Below the pieces are notes generated by a model, which saw nothing but the letters and a program-made list of their open reading frames with translations, made no database searches and had not been told where the DNA came from. A program made the position numbers and the translations under genes. A stretch of 64,000 nt of DNA from Rhodothermaceae bacterium Tc-Br11_B2g6_7. Lineage in GTDB: Bacteria > Bacteroidota > Rhodothermia > Rhodothermales > Salinibacteraceae. Positions 8,775 through 16,722 of the stretch are shown piece after piece. The stretch spans positions 19,668-83,667 of the forward strand of contig LKNB01000007.1 of NCBI GenBank assembly GCA_001564055.1, given 5' to 3'. How positions within the stretch are numbered: position 1 is the first letter of the stretch; the number at the start of each line of letters is the position of its first letter.

Positions 8775-8867
8775 ATGCGCTATCGAGTTGATCAAATGAT
8801 CAAGGCGATGACGGTTGGAGCGGGCGTCGTCTCTTTGGTCGTCCTCGCACTTTTCCAGTTCATGTAG
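8775..8867 (+). CDS. Putative 30-residue single-pass membrane micro-protein
   Basis: Small open frame beginning MRYRVDQMIKAMT and continuing as a hydrophobic helix GAGVVSLVVLALFQFM up to a TAG stop. Basic/polar N terminus followed by about 18 hydrophobic residues is the plan of a small inner-membrane protein. It lies alone in the 479-base space between ggt (start 8540) and the symporter (start 9020) and is followed 45 bases later by a strong terminator that no other gene needs, which supports a short independent transcript. The rest of this space (8541-8774) is AT-richer and holds nothing I recognise. No Shine-Dalgarno is visible, but that is normal here. A non-coding small RNA ending at the same terminator is the main alternative. 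Confidence 0.5.
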   Translation: MRYRVDQMIKAMTVGAGVVSLVVLALFQFM

Positions 8868-8911
8868 GCACTTTCGGGTGCCACTCCGCTCCGCATATCT
8901 GATGGGTTACG

Positions 8912-8945
8912 CAGCCGGCCTCTTTTGAGAGGCCGGCTGTTTTTT
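8912..8945 (+). terminator. Strong rho-independent terminator
   Basis: Perfect 11-bp stem CAGCCGGCCTC/GAGGCCGGCTG (8912-8922 with 8929-8939), loop TTTTGA, then six T (8940-8945). It ends a plus-strand transcript that starts between ggt and this point, probably that of the 30-codon frame at 8775. Confidence 0.93.
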
Positions 8946-9019
8946 GTACGGCTCAGATTTTCGTATGCTGTTCGGCGGCTATCGCCTCGCTACGCTCCTC
9001 GCCTGCTGCTACGCCTCTC

Positions 9020-10867
9020 ATGACCTTCACGCTCCTCGACTGGTTGCTGGTGGGCGCGTACCTGGCTGTGGCGGCCGGGCTGGCGCTGTACTTTACGCGG
9101 CGCGCCGGGCAAGACACCACGGAGTTCTTTTTGGCCGGACGGCAACTGCCCTGGTGGATCGCGGGGACGAGCATGGTGGCCACCACGTTTGCCGCTGATA
9201 CGCCGCTTGCGGTCACGGAGTTGGTGGCCGAGAGTGGCATCGCCGGGAATTGGCTCTGGTGGAATATGGCGCTGGGCGCCATGCTGACGGTCTTTTTCTT
9301 TGCTCGCCTTTGGCGCCGCACTGGTATTCTGACCGACGTGGAGTTTGTGGAGGTGCGCTACGCCGGTCCGGCTGCGGCCTGGCTGCGTGGCATCAAGGCC
9401 CTGTACTTTGGCCTGCTGCTAAACGTGGTCATTATCGGCTGGGTGTCGCTGGCCATGGAGACGGTCTTGCGCGTGCTGTTTCCGGACCTGACGGTGTGGG
9501 GACAGTCGGAGTTTACGGTACTCGGCACCACGGTGAGCGCCGCGCTGGTTGTGGTGGGCGGACTGGTGCTGCTGGTGGCGGCCTACTCCCTCCTCTCCGG
9601 TCTCTGGGGCGTGGCGGTAACCGATGTGCTGCAGTTCGTGATTGCCATGGTGGGGTCGGTGCTGCTGGCCTACTTCGTGCTCCGCGAGCCGGCGGTGGGG
9701 GGGCTCGCCGGCCTGCGCGCGCAGTTGCCGGACGAGACGTTCAACATGCTACCCACCGTGGGGGCCGCGGCCGAGGGGGTGGCCATGCTCGCCTTGTCTA
9801 CAGCCTCCTTTGTGGCGTACCTGGGCGTGCAGTGGTGGGCCAGCTGGTACCCGGGCAGCGAGCCAGGCGGCGGGGGCTATATCGCACAGCGCATGATGAG
9901 CGCGCGGGATGAGCAGCAGGCGGTGTTCTCTACGCTGTGGTTTACCATTGCCCATTACTGCGTGCGCCCCTGGCCGTGGATTCTGGTGGCGCTGGCCGCC
10001 CTTATCCTCTACCCTGACCTCACCGACACGCGCGAGGGCTTTGTGCTGGCCATGCGCGACGTGCTGCCGGCGGGTATGCTGGGCCTGCTCTTCACAGCGT
10101 TTCTGGCCGCCTTCATGAGTACCGTATCGACGCAGCTCAACTGGGGCGTCTCGTACCTGATGAACGACTTCTGGCGGCGGTTTGTGCAGCCGGAGGGCTC
10201 GGAGCGCTACTACGTCCGCGTCTCCCGTATCCTCACGTTTGTGGTGGCCGTCATAAGTCTGGGCGTAACGGCCCATCTCGATACCATCAGCGGCGCATGG
10301 GGGCTAATCCTGACGGCCTCCGCCGGGCTGGGGCTGGTATTGATCCTGCGATGGTATTGGTGGCGCATCAACGCATGGAGCGAGCTCGTCGCCACCGTTG
10401 CACCGATCGTGCTGGTGGCTGTAGCGCTGGTGCTGGGGCGGTTTGATGTCGCCGTGCCGGGCCTGCAGAGCCCTTTCCCTACCAACCTGTTTGCCGTGAC
10501 AGGCTTCACCACGGTGCTCTGGCTGGCGGCCACGTACCTGACGCGGCCCACGCCGCGCCCCACACTGGAGGCCTTCTACCGACGGGCCCGCCCGGGGGGC
10601 AGAGGATGGCGGGCGGTGGCGCAACGGCACCCGGACGTGGCGGCGGATACCGGACTGGGCCGCCTGGCCCTCGACTGGCTGGCTGGGGTGGCGGTGGTCT
10701 ACAGCGTGCTCTTCGGTATCGGCTACGGCCTTTTTGGCGACGCTCCGCGCCTGCTGCTCTGCCTCACGATCGCAGTTGTGGGCACGATCTTTCTGGTCTG
10801 GGACCTGCGCGATCCGGCGCGGGGCTTTCGTCGGCCGTCAAAAGCCCCATCCGAAACGTCTTCGTGA
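9020..10867 (+). CDS. Sodium:solute symporter, SSS family
   Basis: 615-residue polytopic membrane protein of the SSS (SLC5-like) family; uses the sodium gradient to import an unidentified solute. Begins with a TM helix (LLDWLLVGAYLAVAAGLALY), then the family block TTEFFLAGRQLPWW and GTSMVATTFAADTPLAVTEL, where the sodium-site residues reside. About 13-14 helices; the region around FLAAFMSTVSTQLNWGVSYL corresponds to the core TM8 serine/threonine sodium site. The long C-terminal part with an extra helix pair exceeds PutP length and resembles the larger family members. ATG 9020 lacks a Shine-Dalgarno. The upstream terminator at 8912 isolates it, and the GroES-like gene follows after 72 bases. 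Substrate cannot be inferred. Confidence 0.9.
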   Translation: MTFTLLDWLLVGAYLAVAAGLALYFTRRAGQDTTEFFLAGRQLPWWIAGTSMVATTFAADTPLAVTELVAESGIAGNWLWWNMALGAMLTVFFFARLWRRTGILTDVEFVEVRYAGPAAAWLRGIKALYFGLLLNVVIIGWVSLAMETVLRVLFPDLTVWGQSEFTVLGTTVSAALVVVGGLVLLVAAYSLLSGLWGVAVTDVLQFVIAMVGSVLLAYFVLREPAVGGLAGLRAQLPDETFNMLPTVGAAAEGVAMLALSTASFVAYLGVQWWASWYPGSEPGGGGYIAQRMMSARDEQQAVFSTLWFTIAHYCVRPWPWILVALAALILYPDLTDTREGFVLAMRDVLPAGMLGLLFTAFLAAFMSTVSTQLNWGVSYLMNDFWRRFVQPEGSERYYVRVSRILTFVVAVISLGVTAHLDTISGAWGLILTASAGLGLVLILRWYWWRINAWSELVATVAPIVLVAVALVLGRFDVAVPGLQSPFPTNLFAVTGFTTVLWLAATYLTRPTPRPTLEAFYRRARPGGRGWRAVAQRHPDVAADTGLGRLALDWLAGVAVVYSVLFGIGYGLFGDAPRLLLCLTIAVVGTIFLVWDLRDPARGFRRPSKAPSETSS

Positions 10868-10939
10868 GGCCTGGAACCCACCAGCCTCCCTGCGTTCCAC
10901 AACCCGCCGTTGATTTCCTGACACAAGCTACGCTTTGGT

Positions 10940-11341
10940 ATGAGCGACCTCATCATGGTAGGCGACCGCGTCCTGATTCGTCCAGAAACGGGCGACCAGG
11001 AAACGGAGTCCGGCCTGGTACTCCCCGCCTCGGTAACCGAGAAAGAGAAAGTGCGCAGCGGGCGGGTGATGCGGGTGGGCCCGGGCTACATCATGCCAAA
11101 CCCTGAATATTCGGAGGGTGAGCCGTGGTCGCAATCATCAGGAGAGGCCGTGCGCTATCTCCCGCTTCAGGCCAAGCCGGGCGACTTTGCGTTCTTCCTA
11201 CGGAAGGAGGCCATCGAACTCACCTTTGAGGGCGGCGTGTATCTGATTGTGCCGCACGGGGCCATCTTGTCGCTGGTCCGTCAGCATCCAGAGGACATGG
11301 TGGAAGGACTGGACGACCTGGACGACCTATTCGGAAACTGA
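10940..11341 (+). CDS. GroES-like co-chaperonin domain protein
   Basis: 133-residue protein with the GroES beta-barrel pattern: VGDRVLIRPETGDQETESGL (start), LPASVTEKEKVRSGRVMRVGPG, then KPGDFAFFLRKEAIELTFEG and YLIVPHGAILSLV. It is longer than GroES (about 97 residues) because of an insert around residues 52-72 and an acidic C-terminal tail (EGLDDLDDLFGN). No groEL is adjacent, so it is probably a second, diverged co-chaperonin seen in Bacteroidota-like genomes and not the main GroES. Whether it caps GroEL is unknown. Ends 19 bases before the convergent kinase gene. Confidence 0.82.
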   Translation: MSDLIMVGDRVLIRPETGDQETESGLVLPASVTEKEKVRSGRVMRVGPGYIMPNPEYSEGEPWSQSSGEAVRYLPLQAKPGDFAFFLRKEAIELTFEGGVYLIVPHGAILSLVRQHPEDMVEGLDDLDDLFGN

Positions 11342-11360
11342 GCCGGACGTACACAGGAGT

Positions 11361-13250
11361 TCAGGACGCACCATATTGCTCCCACCACGGGGCATCCGGA
11401 TCGTTGGCAGCTGAATCGGAAGCAGGGGCGGTCCCTTCTTTCTTGGCTTCCGCTTCCGTTTGCGCGTTATCGGTAGTAGGCGCCGTCGGCCGGGACGGGT
11501 GCCCACGCACGGACGGCGGGGGCGGCCCGAGGCGCAGCAGGTGCTTCACGAAGGCATACCAGGGATACGCGCCATGTGAGCGCAGGCGATCGGCGACCTC
11601 TGCCCGGGCCTCCTGCTGCACCGCGCGCTTATTCTGCAGCCGCTGCACCTCCTCCTCCAGGTGCGTGACCCGTTTTTGGATCATCCGATCAAACCGTCGT
11701 CGCTCAGCCGGGGAAAGCGCATCAGGGATGACCTCGGCATACTGCGCTTCGAGGCTGCGGCGCCAGAGCATCAGCCGCGCCGTACTCTCGTCCCCTACCT
11801 GGTGCAGGCCGCGCAGCCGGTCCTGCGATAGATCGTAGGCCGTGCGGATGCCGTCGGCTTTGAGGCGCACGATCACCTTATGGCTCAGGCCGTCGATCTG
11901 CCGTGCCTCATCGATAAAATGGTATTTGAGCTTGTCATAGAGCGCCTCGTGCTGCCGCTTCGCCAGTTCGTTTGCCCGGCGCTCCTCCACGCTGGCGAGG
12001 ACGTCTTGGCGTTGCTGCCGGAGCTGGGCAATCTCATCGCGGTAGGTGGCGAGCAGCCGGTCGAAGTAGGCCAGCTCCTGATGGAGGCGCCGGCGGCGCT
12101 TTTCGGACGGCAGCCGCCGAAACGCGTAAGCTACCCAGCCGCCCAGCCCCGCCAGTCCCACGGCCGCCAGCGCTGCGCCCGCCAGCGGGGCTGCGCCCCA
12201 CGCCAGCCCGACGGCCCCGGCCATTACCACAAGCACGACCGGCAGAAACCACGGCGCCGTGACGTTCCGCGCGGTGCGGGTCCGTGCCTCACGCTCCAGC
12301 GTGTCGGAAAGGGTACGCCGCGCACGACCGACCCCAGCCTGCAGGGCCGACCCCGTCTCCCCGGCCAGCACCTGCTCCAGCGGGGGCACGGCCTCGGGCT
12401 CCAGGTAACAGGCGGTGCGCAGCACGTCGGGCAATGCGCCCAGCGTCTGGAGGTCCTCCAGCTCATCAAGCAGGGCGGATCGCGACGGATCGTAGAAATC
12501 GCTGGCCCGAAACAACACGTTCTCACCGGTGGTGAAGCGTGGCCATAGCGACGGCCGCTCGGCGCACGCCAGCAGTGCGGTGTAGACGGCCAGGCCTGCG
12601 AAGTGGTCGAGGTACGGCCCGAAATCCTGCTCGCTGCGGTCGGGGTGCTGGTAGTTGCGGTGGCCCACCTCCGGGCTGGTTCGCCCCCGAAGCGCGGGTA
12701 CCCACATCGTGTCGTAATCAACAAGATGCAGTTGCGGCGCGTCGTCCTGGTGCGACACCAGCACGTTGCCGTGTTGGAGGTCTCCATGCGCGATGTCGGC
12801 GGCACGTAGCGCCTGAAGCATCGCGGCCCAACGACCGGCGAGCCTCCGCAGGACGTCGGGGTCGTCGCGGTGATTGTCCACAAACGCATAGAGCGAGGCG
12901 CCCGGGGCCCAGGCCATCTTTACCAGCGGAAGGGCCCGCCCCTCAACCCGGATGCCCTGGGGCTGGTAGTCAAAAGGGACCGTGTACGGAAGGTCGGCCT
13001 GATGCAGGTGCGTGGCAATGGCCTGGTAGCGCGTCCGCTGGTCTTCCACATCCGTGAGGAAGCACTTCACCGCCCACCGTTGGCCGTCTCGGTGCATCGG
13101 GAAGACCGCAGCAAATGCCCCGGTAATGGCGCGCGGCAGGCCAAGCGTATTTACCTCGGGCGTGGCCTGCTGCAGATCCGCATCCGTAAAGGCCACCTCA
13201 GGCACCTGCAGGGCTTCCTGATAGTCGCCGGGCGTGGGGTAGCGATCCAT
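11361..13250 (-). CDS. YegI-like protein kinase with membrane, coiled-coil and HhH regions
   Basis: 629-residue Ser/Thr-kinase-fold protein, third gene of a VWA-PP2C-kinase triad. Residues 40-230 hold kinase motifs: the Lys of AVKCF (K62), catalytic loop HGDLQHGN (155-162) and metal site VDYD (177-180) replacing DFG. The glycine-rich loop is degenerate (TGAFAAVFP). Two adjacent hydrophobic segments (~333-352 and ~354-376) should anchor it in the membrane, followed by a charged coiled coil (~381-440), a helix-hairpin-helix-like region (~450-500, GLSHKVIVRLKADGIRTAYD) and a second coiled coil, ending in a Pro/Ala-rich tail. This plan matches E. coli YegI. Starts three bases after the phosphatase stop, so translation is probably coupled. 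The target is unknown. Confidence 0.85.
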   Translation of the reverse strand: MDRYPTPGDYQEALQVPEVAFTDADLQQATPEVNTLGLPRAITGAFAAVFPMHRDGQRWAVKCFLTDVEDQRTRYQAIATHLHQADLPYTVPFDYQPQGIRVEGRALPLVKMAWAPGASLYAFVDNHRDDPDVLRRLAGRWAAMLQALRAADIAHGDLQHGNVLVSHQDDAPQLHLVDYDTMWVPALRGRTSPEVGHRNYQHPDRSEQDFGPYLDHFAGLAVYTALLACAERPSLWPRFTTGENVLFRASDFYDPSRSALLDELEDLQTLGALPDVLRTACYLEPEAVPPLEQVLAGETGSALQAGVGRARRTLSDTLEREARTRTARNVTAPWFLPVVLVVMAGAVGLAWGAAPLAGAALAAVGLAGLGGWVAYAFRRLPSEKRRRRLHQELAYFDRLLATYRDEIAQLRQQRQDVLASVEERRANELAKRQHEALYDKLKYHFIDEARQIDGLSHKVIVRLKADGIRTAYDLSQDRLRGLHQVGDESTARLMLWRRSLEAQYAEVIPDALSPAERRRFDRMIQKRVTHLEEEVQRLQNKRAVQQEARAEVADRLRSHGAYPWYAFVKHLLRLGPPPPSVRGHPSRPTAPTTDNAQTEAEAKKEGTAPASDSAANDPDAPWWEQYGAS

Positions 13251-13253
13251 AGG

Positions 13254-13967
13254 TTACGCGTCGGCTGAAAAAGAGAGGGTGAGGAGGGTGCTGTCATCGT
13301 TGCGCAGTTTCCCGTTCGCTTGTGCGGCGCGAAGGGTAGCTTTGCGTTTCGGGGGCGACATACGCGCAAGGTCGACCGCCCGATGCGGGTGGAGCAGGTA
13401 GGCTGCCACCGCATCTGTGGCCAGCCAGAGCTGGTCCCCCGCCCCCACCTCTCCGGTCACGACCTGGACGTCAGGCACGGCGGCATCGGGCCGGCTGGAA
13501 AGCAAGGCTGGGTGGTGGGTGAACGCGTCCGGATCGTCCATCGGCCATGCGCGATGCAGCACACCCTCTCGCAGATGAAGCAAGCAGCAGTCGCCCACCG
13601 CATGCGCCGTGTACGCGCCATCGGCCTGGAGGCTAACCCCAAGAAACGCCGCATGGGCACCCTCTTCGGCTTTGGCTGCGGCATACCATGGCAGAGGGGC
13701 ATCAGCCGACACCGTGTCCTCGGCCCATGTTACCCGACACGCGCTCAGCCATGCCTCCTGATCCGCCATCACGTCTGCATCGTTGACGTACGCCTCGGCA
13801 AGCGTGCGGGCCCATGGCCCGGAGAACGCCGACTCGGTGGCGCCATCGGTGACCGCCGCCCGTACGGGCCAGGCGTCTGTAGCGAGGGCGTAGGCGTCCT
13901 CGTACTCGGCCTCGGCGTGGCCGGCCTTGGGGAAGGCAATGATGTGTGTAGCGACCGTCACGGCCAT
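13254..13967 (-). CDS. PP2C-family protein phosphatase (YegK-like)
   Basis: 237-residue divergent metal-dependent Ser/Thr phosphatase. PP2C motifs in order: acidic pair ED (23-24), TDGATES (40-46, in place of DGxGG), AVGDCCLLHL (123-132), WLATDAVAAYL (181-191, in place of TDG), and RNDDSTLLTL (222-231, the final metal-binding DN/DD motif). All metal-binding aspartates appear present, so activity is likely. No membrane segment, hence cytoplasmic. Lies 17 bases after the VWA gene and 3 bases before the kinase, so it is the middle gene of a tight three-gene unit and probably reverses the action of its kinase partner. Homology to E. coli YegK is inferred from domain and context. Confidence 0.85.
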   Translation of the reverse strand: MAVTVATHIIAFPKAGHAEAEYEDAYALATDAWPVRAAVTDGATESAFSGPWARTLAEAYVNDADVMADQEAWLSACRVTWAEDTVSADAPLPWYAAAKAEEGAHAAFLGVSLQADGAYTAHAVGDCCLLHLREGVLHRAWPMDDPDAFTHHPALLSSRPDAAVPDVQVVTGEVGAGDQLWLATDAVAAYLLHPHRAVDLARMSPPKRKATLRAAQANGKLRNDDSTLLTLSFSADA

Positions 13968-13984
13968 CCGGACCTTGTAAGAAG

Positions 13985-14848
13985 CTATCGCAGCGTGCTC
14001 GGGCGGGTGCCGATCTCCAGGAAGCGCACGAGCGCCACCGGGTCAGCATTGAACACAAACCCGCGCGTATCGAGCGTTACGCGGTAGCCTTCCTGCTCGG
14101 CGGCGGCGCGCATGGAGAACGGGAGCGTGCTCGACATCTGATAGAGCTGCCGTGCGTACTCGTCATCGGGCAACTCGCCCATCGCGTCCGGCAGTTCAAC
14201 CGCAGGCTCTTCCGACTCCGAGAGGTGAATGTTGAAGAGGAGCACATCGCCGTCGTCGGTGGCAAAGGAGCGGACCTGCTGTGCGTACTGCAGCGGATCG
14301 CCGTCGGTGGCTTCCCCATCCGTCACGTTTAGCACAATAGGCGGGTAATTGTGTGGATGGAGGTCGATCCAGTCCCGCACGGTCTGCGCGGCCAGATCCA
14401 GCGCCTGGCACATTGGCGTGCCGTTTTTGGCCTGCGGATCGAACCAGATCGGGGTTTGGACGCGGCGCTTCGTCACGCCGCCGGACCCATCCGGCACTTC
14501 TTTGGTGCGCTGCTCCATGCGCAGCGGCTGCTCGGCCAGATGGCTGATGGGAATCAGCACGTCTGTGGCCCCCTGGTCCGGCGCTGGCCGTACGACGGGT
14601 TGCACGCGCTGTCCGTACCCGATCACGCCAACGTGAAAGTAGTCGCGTACGCCGTCCTCCTTTGCGCAGCGCAGGATAAGGTTCTGCAGCAGCTTGTTGA
14701 CCGTATCGGCCAGCACCCGCGCCTTGCTCGGGGCAGCGTCTCCCTTCTCTTTGGCGCCTCCGAAGGCATCCTGCATGGAAGCTGATTGGTCCAGCAGAAA
14801 AAGAAACGCGGTGGGGGCGGTGCGGCTGATTTCAGCGCTGTAAGCCAT
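13985..14848 (-). CDS. von Willebrand factor A domain protein (YegL/TerY-like)
   Basis: 287-residue cytoplasmic VWA protein with a complete MIDAS: DQSAS at 20-24, Thr144 in KNGTPM, and Asp177 in TDGEATDGD. VWA proteins of the YegL/TerY class bind partner proteins through a metal ion and accompany PP2C phosphatases and kinases in stress-linked triads. No signal peptide. It is the first gene of the triad and is preceded by a 177-base space containing no gene, so the promoter of the unit is probably there. Residues 110-135 form an insertion with a basic patch (TKRRVQTPIW). Substrate and trigger are unknown. Confidence 0.86.
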   Translation of the reverse strand: MAYSAEISRTAPTAFLFLLDQSASMQDAFGGAKEKGDAAPSKARVLADTVNKLLQNLILRCAKEDGVRDYFHVGVIGYGQRVQPVVRPAPDQGATDVLIPISHLAEQPLRMEQRTKEVPDGSGGVTKRRVQTPIWFDPQAKNGTPMCQALDLAAQTVRDWIDLHPHNYPPIVLNVTDGEATDGDPLQYAQQVRSFATDDGDVLLFNIHLSESEEPAVELPDAMGELPDDEYARQLYQMSSTLPFSMRAAAEQEGYRVTLDTRGFVFNADPVALVRFLEIGTRPSTLR

Positions 14849-15025
14849 GCGGCACGGACGTGGGATTGCTGAGAGGACGACGGACTATTTCGGGCGGCTA
14901 TACCGATGCCCCTGCCCGTGAGATTCCCCGACCGGCGCGCAGGCGGACGGCTCCACAGGATGTTTACGGTCTGCTGCACCCGACCATTACGTGACCACAG
15001 CCATCCGCAGGGGCGGTTTGGGATT

Positions 15026-15790
15026 TTACATCCGAATCAACAGCCGGTGCGCCCGCTCCTTGTAGATCACATCGGTAACATCCCCGAACGGCATGGCGAT
15101 GGCCTTGCGGTACTGCTCTTTTGCTTCTTCCGTGCGGCCTTTCTCTTGCAGCACGCGGCCCAGCTCGTACCGATGCACCACGCGGTCTTCCAGGGCGATC
15201 GCCTGTCGGTAATCGGCCTCGGCCTGTGCGAAGGATGCGTCTGGTAGGCCCCCATACACGAGGCGCACGATGGTGCGGGCCGCCCAGCCCAGGCTAGCGA
15301 TCTCGTAATGCCAGCGCCCACGAACGTGATACGCCAGATCGTTCGTCTCATCCAATGCGATGGCCCGGTCCGCATGGGTGCGCATGTCGCGGGACAGCTC
15401 CACTTGGCGGCGGGTGCCTTCGACCAGCGCCAACCGCCCCGCGCAAACGGACTTTGTGAGATGTGCATGGCTGCTTTCCGGAGCCAACGTGATCGCTGTA
15501 GCCGCCTCGTCAAACGCTTGCAGCAAGAGCGTCTGCTGCCGGTCGCTGTCCTCTACCCGTTCGGCCACATCGGTGCGTGTGCGGGCCATGCGCCAGAGGA
15601 TGCCAGCATGCGCTGGGTACTCGGCATGCAGCGCCTCCAGCTCCGTGAGAATCAGCTCAAAGTCGCCCGTGTCGCGCAGGGCTTCGAGGCGCTTGAGGTC
15701 TTCCTCGAGATCAGTCGCGCCCAGGCTGGAGCCTGCACCAAGCAGGGTAATCACTGCCACGATGAGGAGGTTTGTAAGCCGCTGTCGCAT
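15026..15790 (-). CDS. Secreted TPR protein resembling RMDN family (copy 1)
   Basis: 254-residue protein with a signal peptide (LLIVAVITLLGAGSSLG) and a helical repeat domain. The block HADRAIALDETNDLAYHVRGRWHYEIASLGW, written here as HADRAIALDETNDLAYHVRG then RWHYEIASLGW, followed by a basic stretch and YGGLPDASFAQAEADY, matches the plan of eukaryotic RMDN (regulator of microtubule dynamics) proteins. The same blocks occur in the upstream neighbour, which has the same length, so the pair arose by tandem duplication. Periplasmic location is inferred from the signal. Function unknown; probably a TPR scaffold. Lies 45 bases after its paralogue. Confidence 0.72.
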   Translation of the reverse strand: MRQRLTNLLIVAVITLLGAGSSLGATDLEEDLKRLEALRDTGDFELILTELEALHAEYPAHAGILWRMARTRTDVAERVEDSDRQQTLLLQAFDEAATAITLAPESSHAHLTKSVCAGRLALVEGTRRQVELSRDMRTHADRAIALDETNDLAYHVRGRWHYEIASLGWAARTIVRLVYGGLPDASFAQAEADYRQAIALEDRVVHRYELGRVLQEKGRTEEAKEQYRKAIAMPFGDVTDVIYKERAHRLLIRM

Positions 15791-15835
15791 GAAAAGCCGT
15801 GTAGGGCGATGAACACGAACCAGTGACCGTTGGCG

Positions 15836-16600
15836 CTACAGGCGCGTCAGTAGCTGATGTGCTTCCTGCTTGTAATTAAAGTCGTTCGGATCCTCCTCCG
15901 GCATCTGAATGGCGGCCCGGAACTGCTCGCGGGCTTCATCCTCCCGGCCAAGCTCCGTCAGCGTACGGCCGAGTTCAAGCCGGTGGATGATGCGCTCGCG
16001 CGTCTCCAGTGCTTTTCGCAGGTCAGCCTCTGCCGCCTCGAAGGAGGCATCGGGCAGTCCGCCATACACCGTGCGCACCACGGCGCGAGACACCCAGCCG
16101 AGGCTGGCGACTTCGTGGTTCCAGCGCCCGCGGACGTGATACGCGAGGTCGTTCTGATCGTCCAGTTCAATGGCCTTATCGGCGTGCTCCTTGACGCGGC
16201 GGGAGAGCTCGATCTGCTGGCGCGTACCCGACACCAGCCCGGCCTGCCCGGCCGCAATGGCGAGGCTCAGGTGCGCCCAGGAATTCTCGGGATCAGCCTC
16301 GATCGCGGCTTCGGCTACAGGTACTGCTTCGAGGTACAGTTCACGCTGCGCATCGGAGCCCTCCTCAAGCTCTCCGCCCGCATCCGTCATGATTCGTGCC
16401 AGGCGCCAGAGCACCTCTGCATTTTCGGGGTGCTGCTCCCGCAGGTCCTCTAAAAAGGCCCGGCCTTCCTCAAACGCCCCCTCCTGCCGCAACTCATCGG
16501 CACGGTCCAGTTGTTCATCGAGGTCTTGGGCGAAAGCTGGGGGCGCCGCAAAAAGGGCGACAACCAGGGCTGTAAGTAGCGATACACCGATGGCGCGCAT
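15836..16600 (-). CDS. Secreted TPR protein resembling RMDN family (copy 2)
   Basis: 254-residue paralogue of the next gene downstream. Clear signal peptide (GVSLLTALVVALFAAPPAFA, cleavage at AFAQ), an acidic N-terminal TPR (DEQLDRADELRQEGAFEEGR) and the shared RMDN-like core: KEHADKAIELDDQNDLAYHV, RGRWNHEVASLGWVSRAVVR, YGGLPDASFEAAEADLRKAL and a last TPR with RAAIQMPEEDP. It is more acidic than copy 1. It follows ricT by 122 bases on the same strand. Exported, function unknown; an envelope scaffold role is only inference. Confidence 0.72.
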   Translation of the reverse strand: MRAIGVSLLTALVVALFAAPPAFAQDLDEQLDRADELRQEGAFEEGRAFLEDLREQHPENAEVLWRLARIMTDAGGELEEGSDAQRELYLEAVPVAEAAIEADPENSWAHLSLAIAAGQAGLVSGTRQQIELSRRVKEHADKAIELDDQNDLAYHVRGRWNHEVASLGWVSRAVVRTVYGGLPDASFEAAEADLRKALETRERIIHRLELGRTLTELGREDEAREQFRAAIQMPEEDPNDFNYKQEAHQLLTRL

Positions 16601-16722
16601 AAGCAGATAGACGTAGAGTGGTTAGCGTGGGTGGTAGACTTGCACCTTGCGTTGTTAGGCCGGTTCCATGAGCGGCAGGTGCGCTGAGCCGCCGCGTGGT
16701 TTCGGCATCCTGTGGGTGGCCG

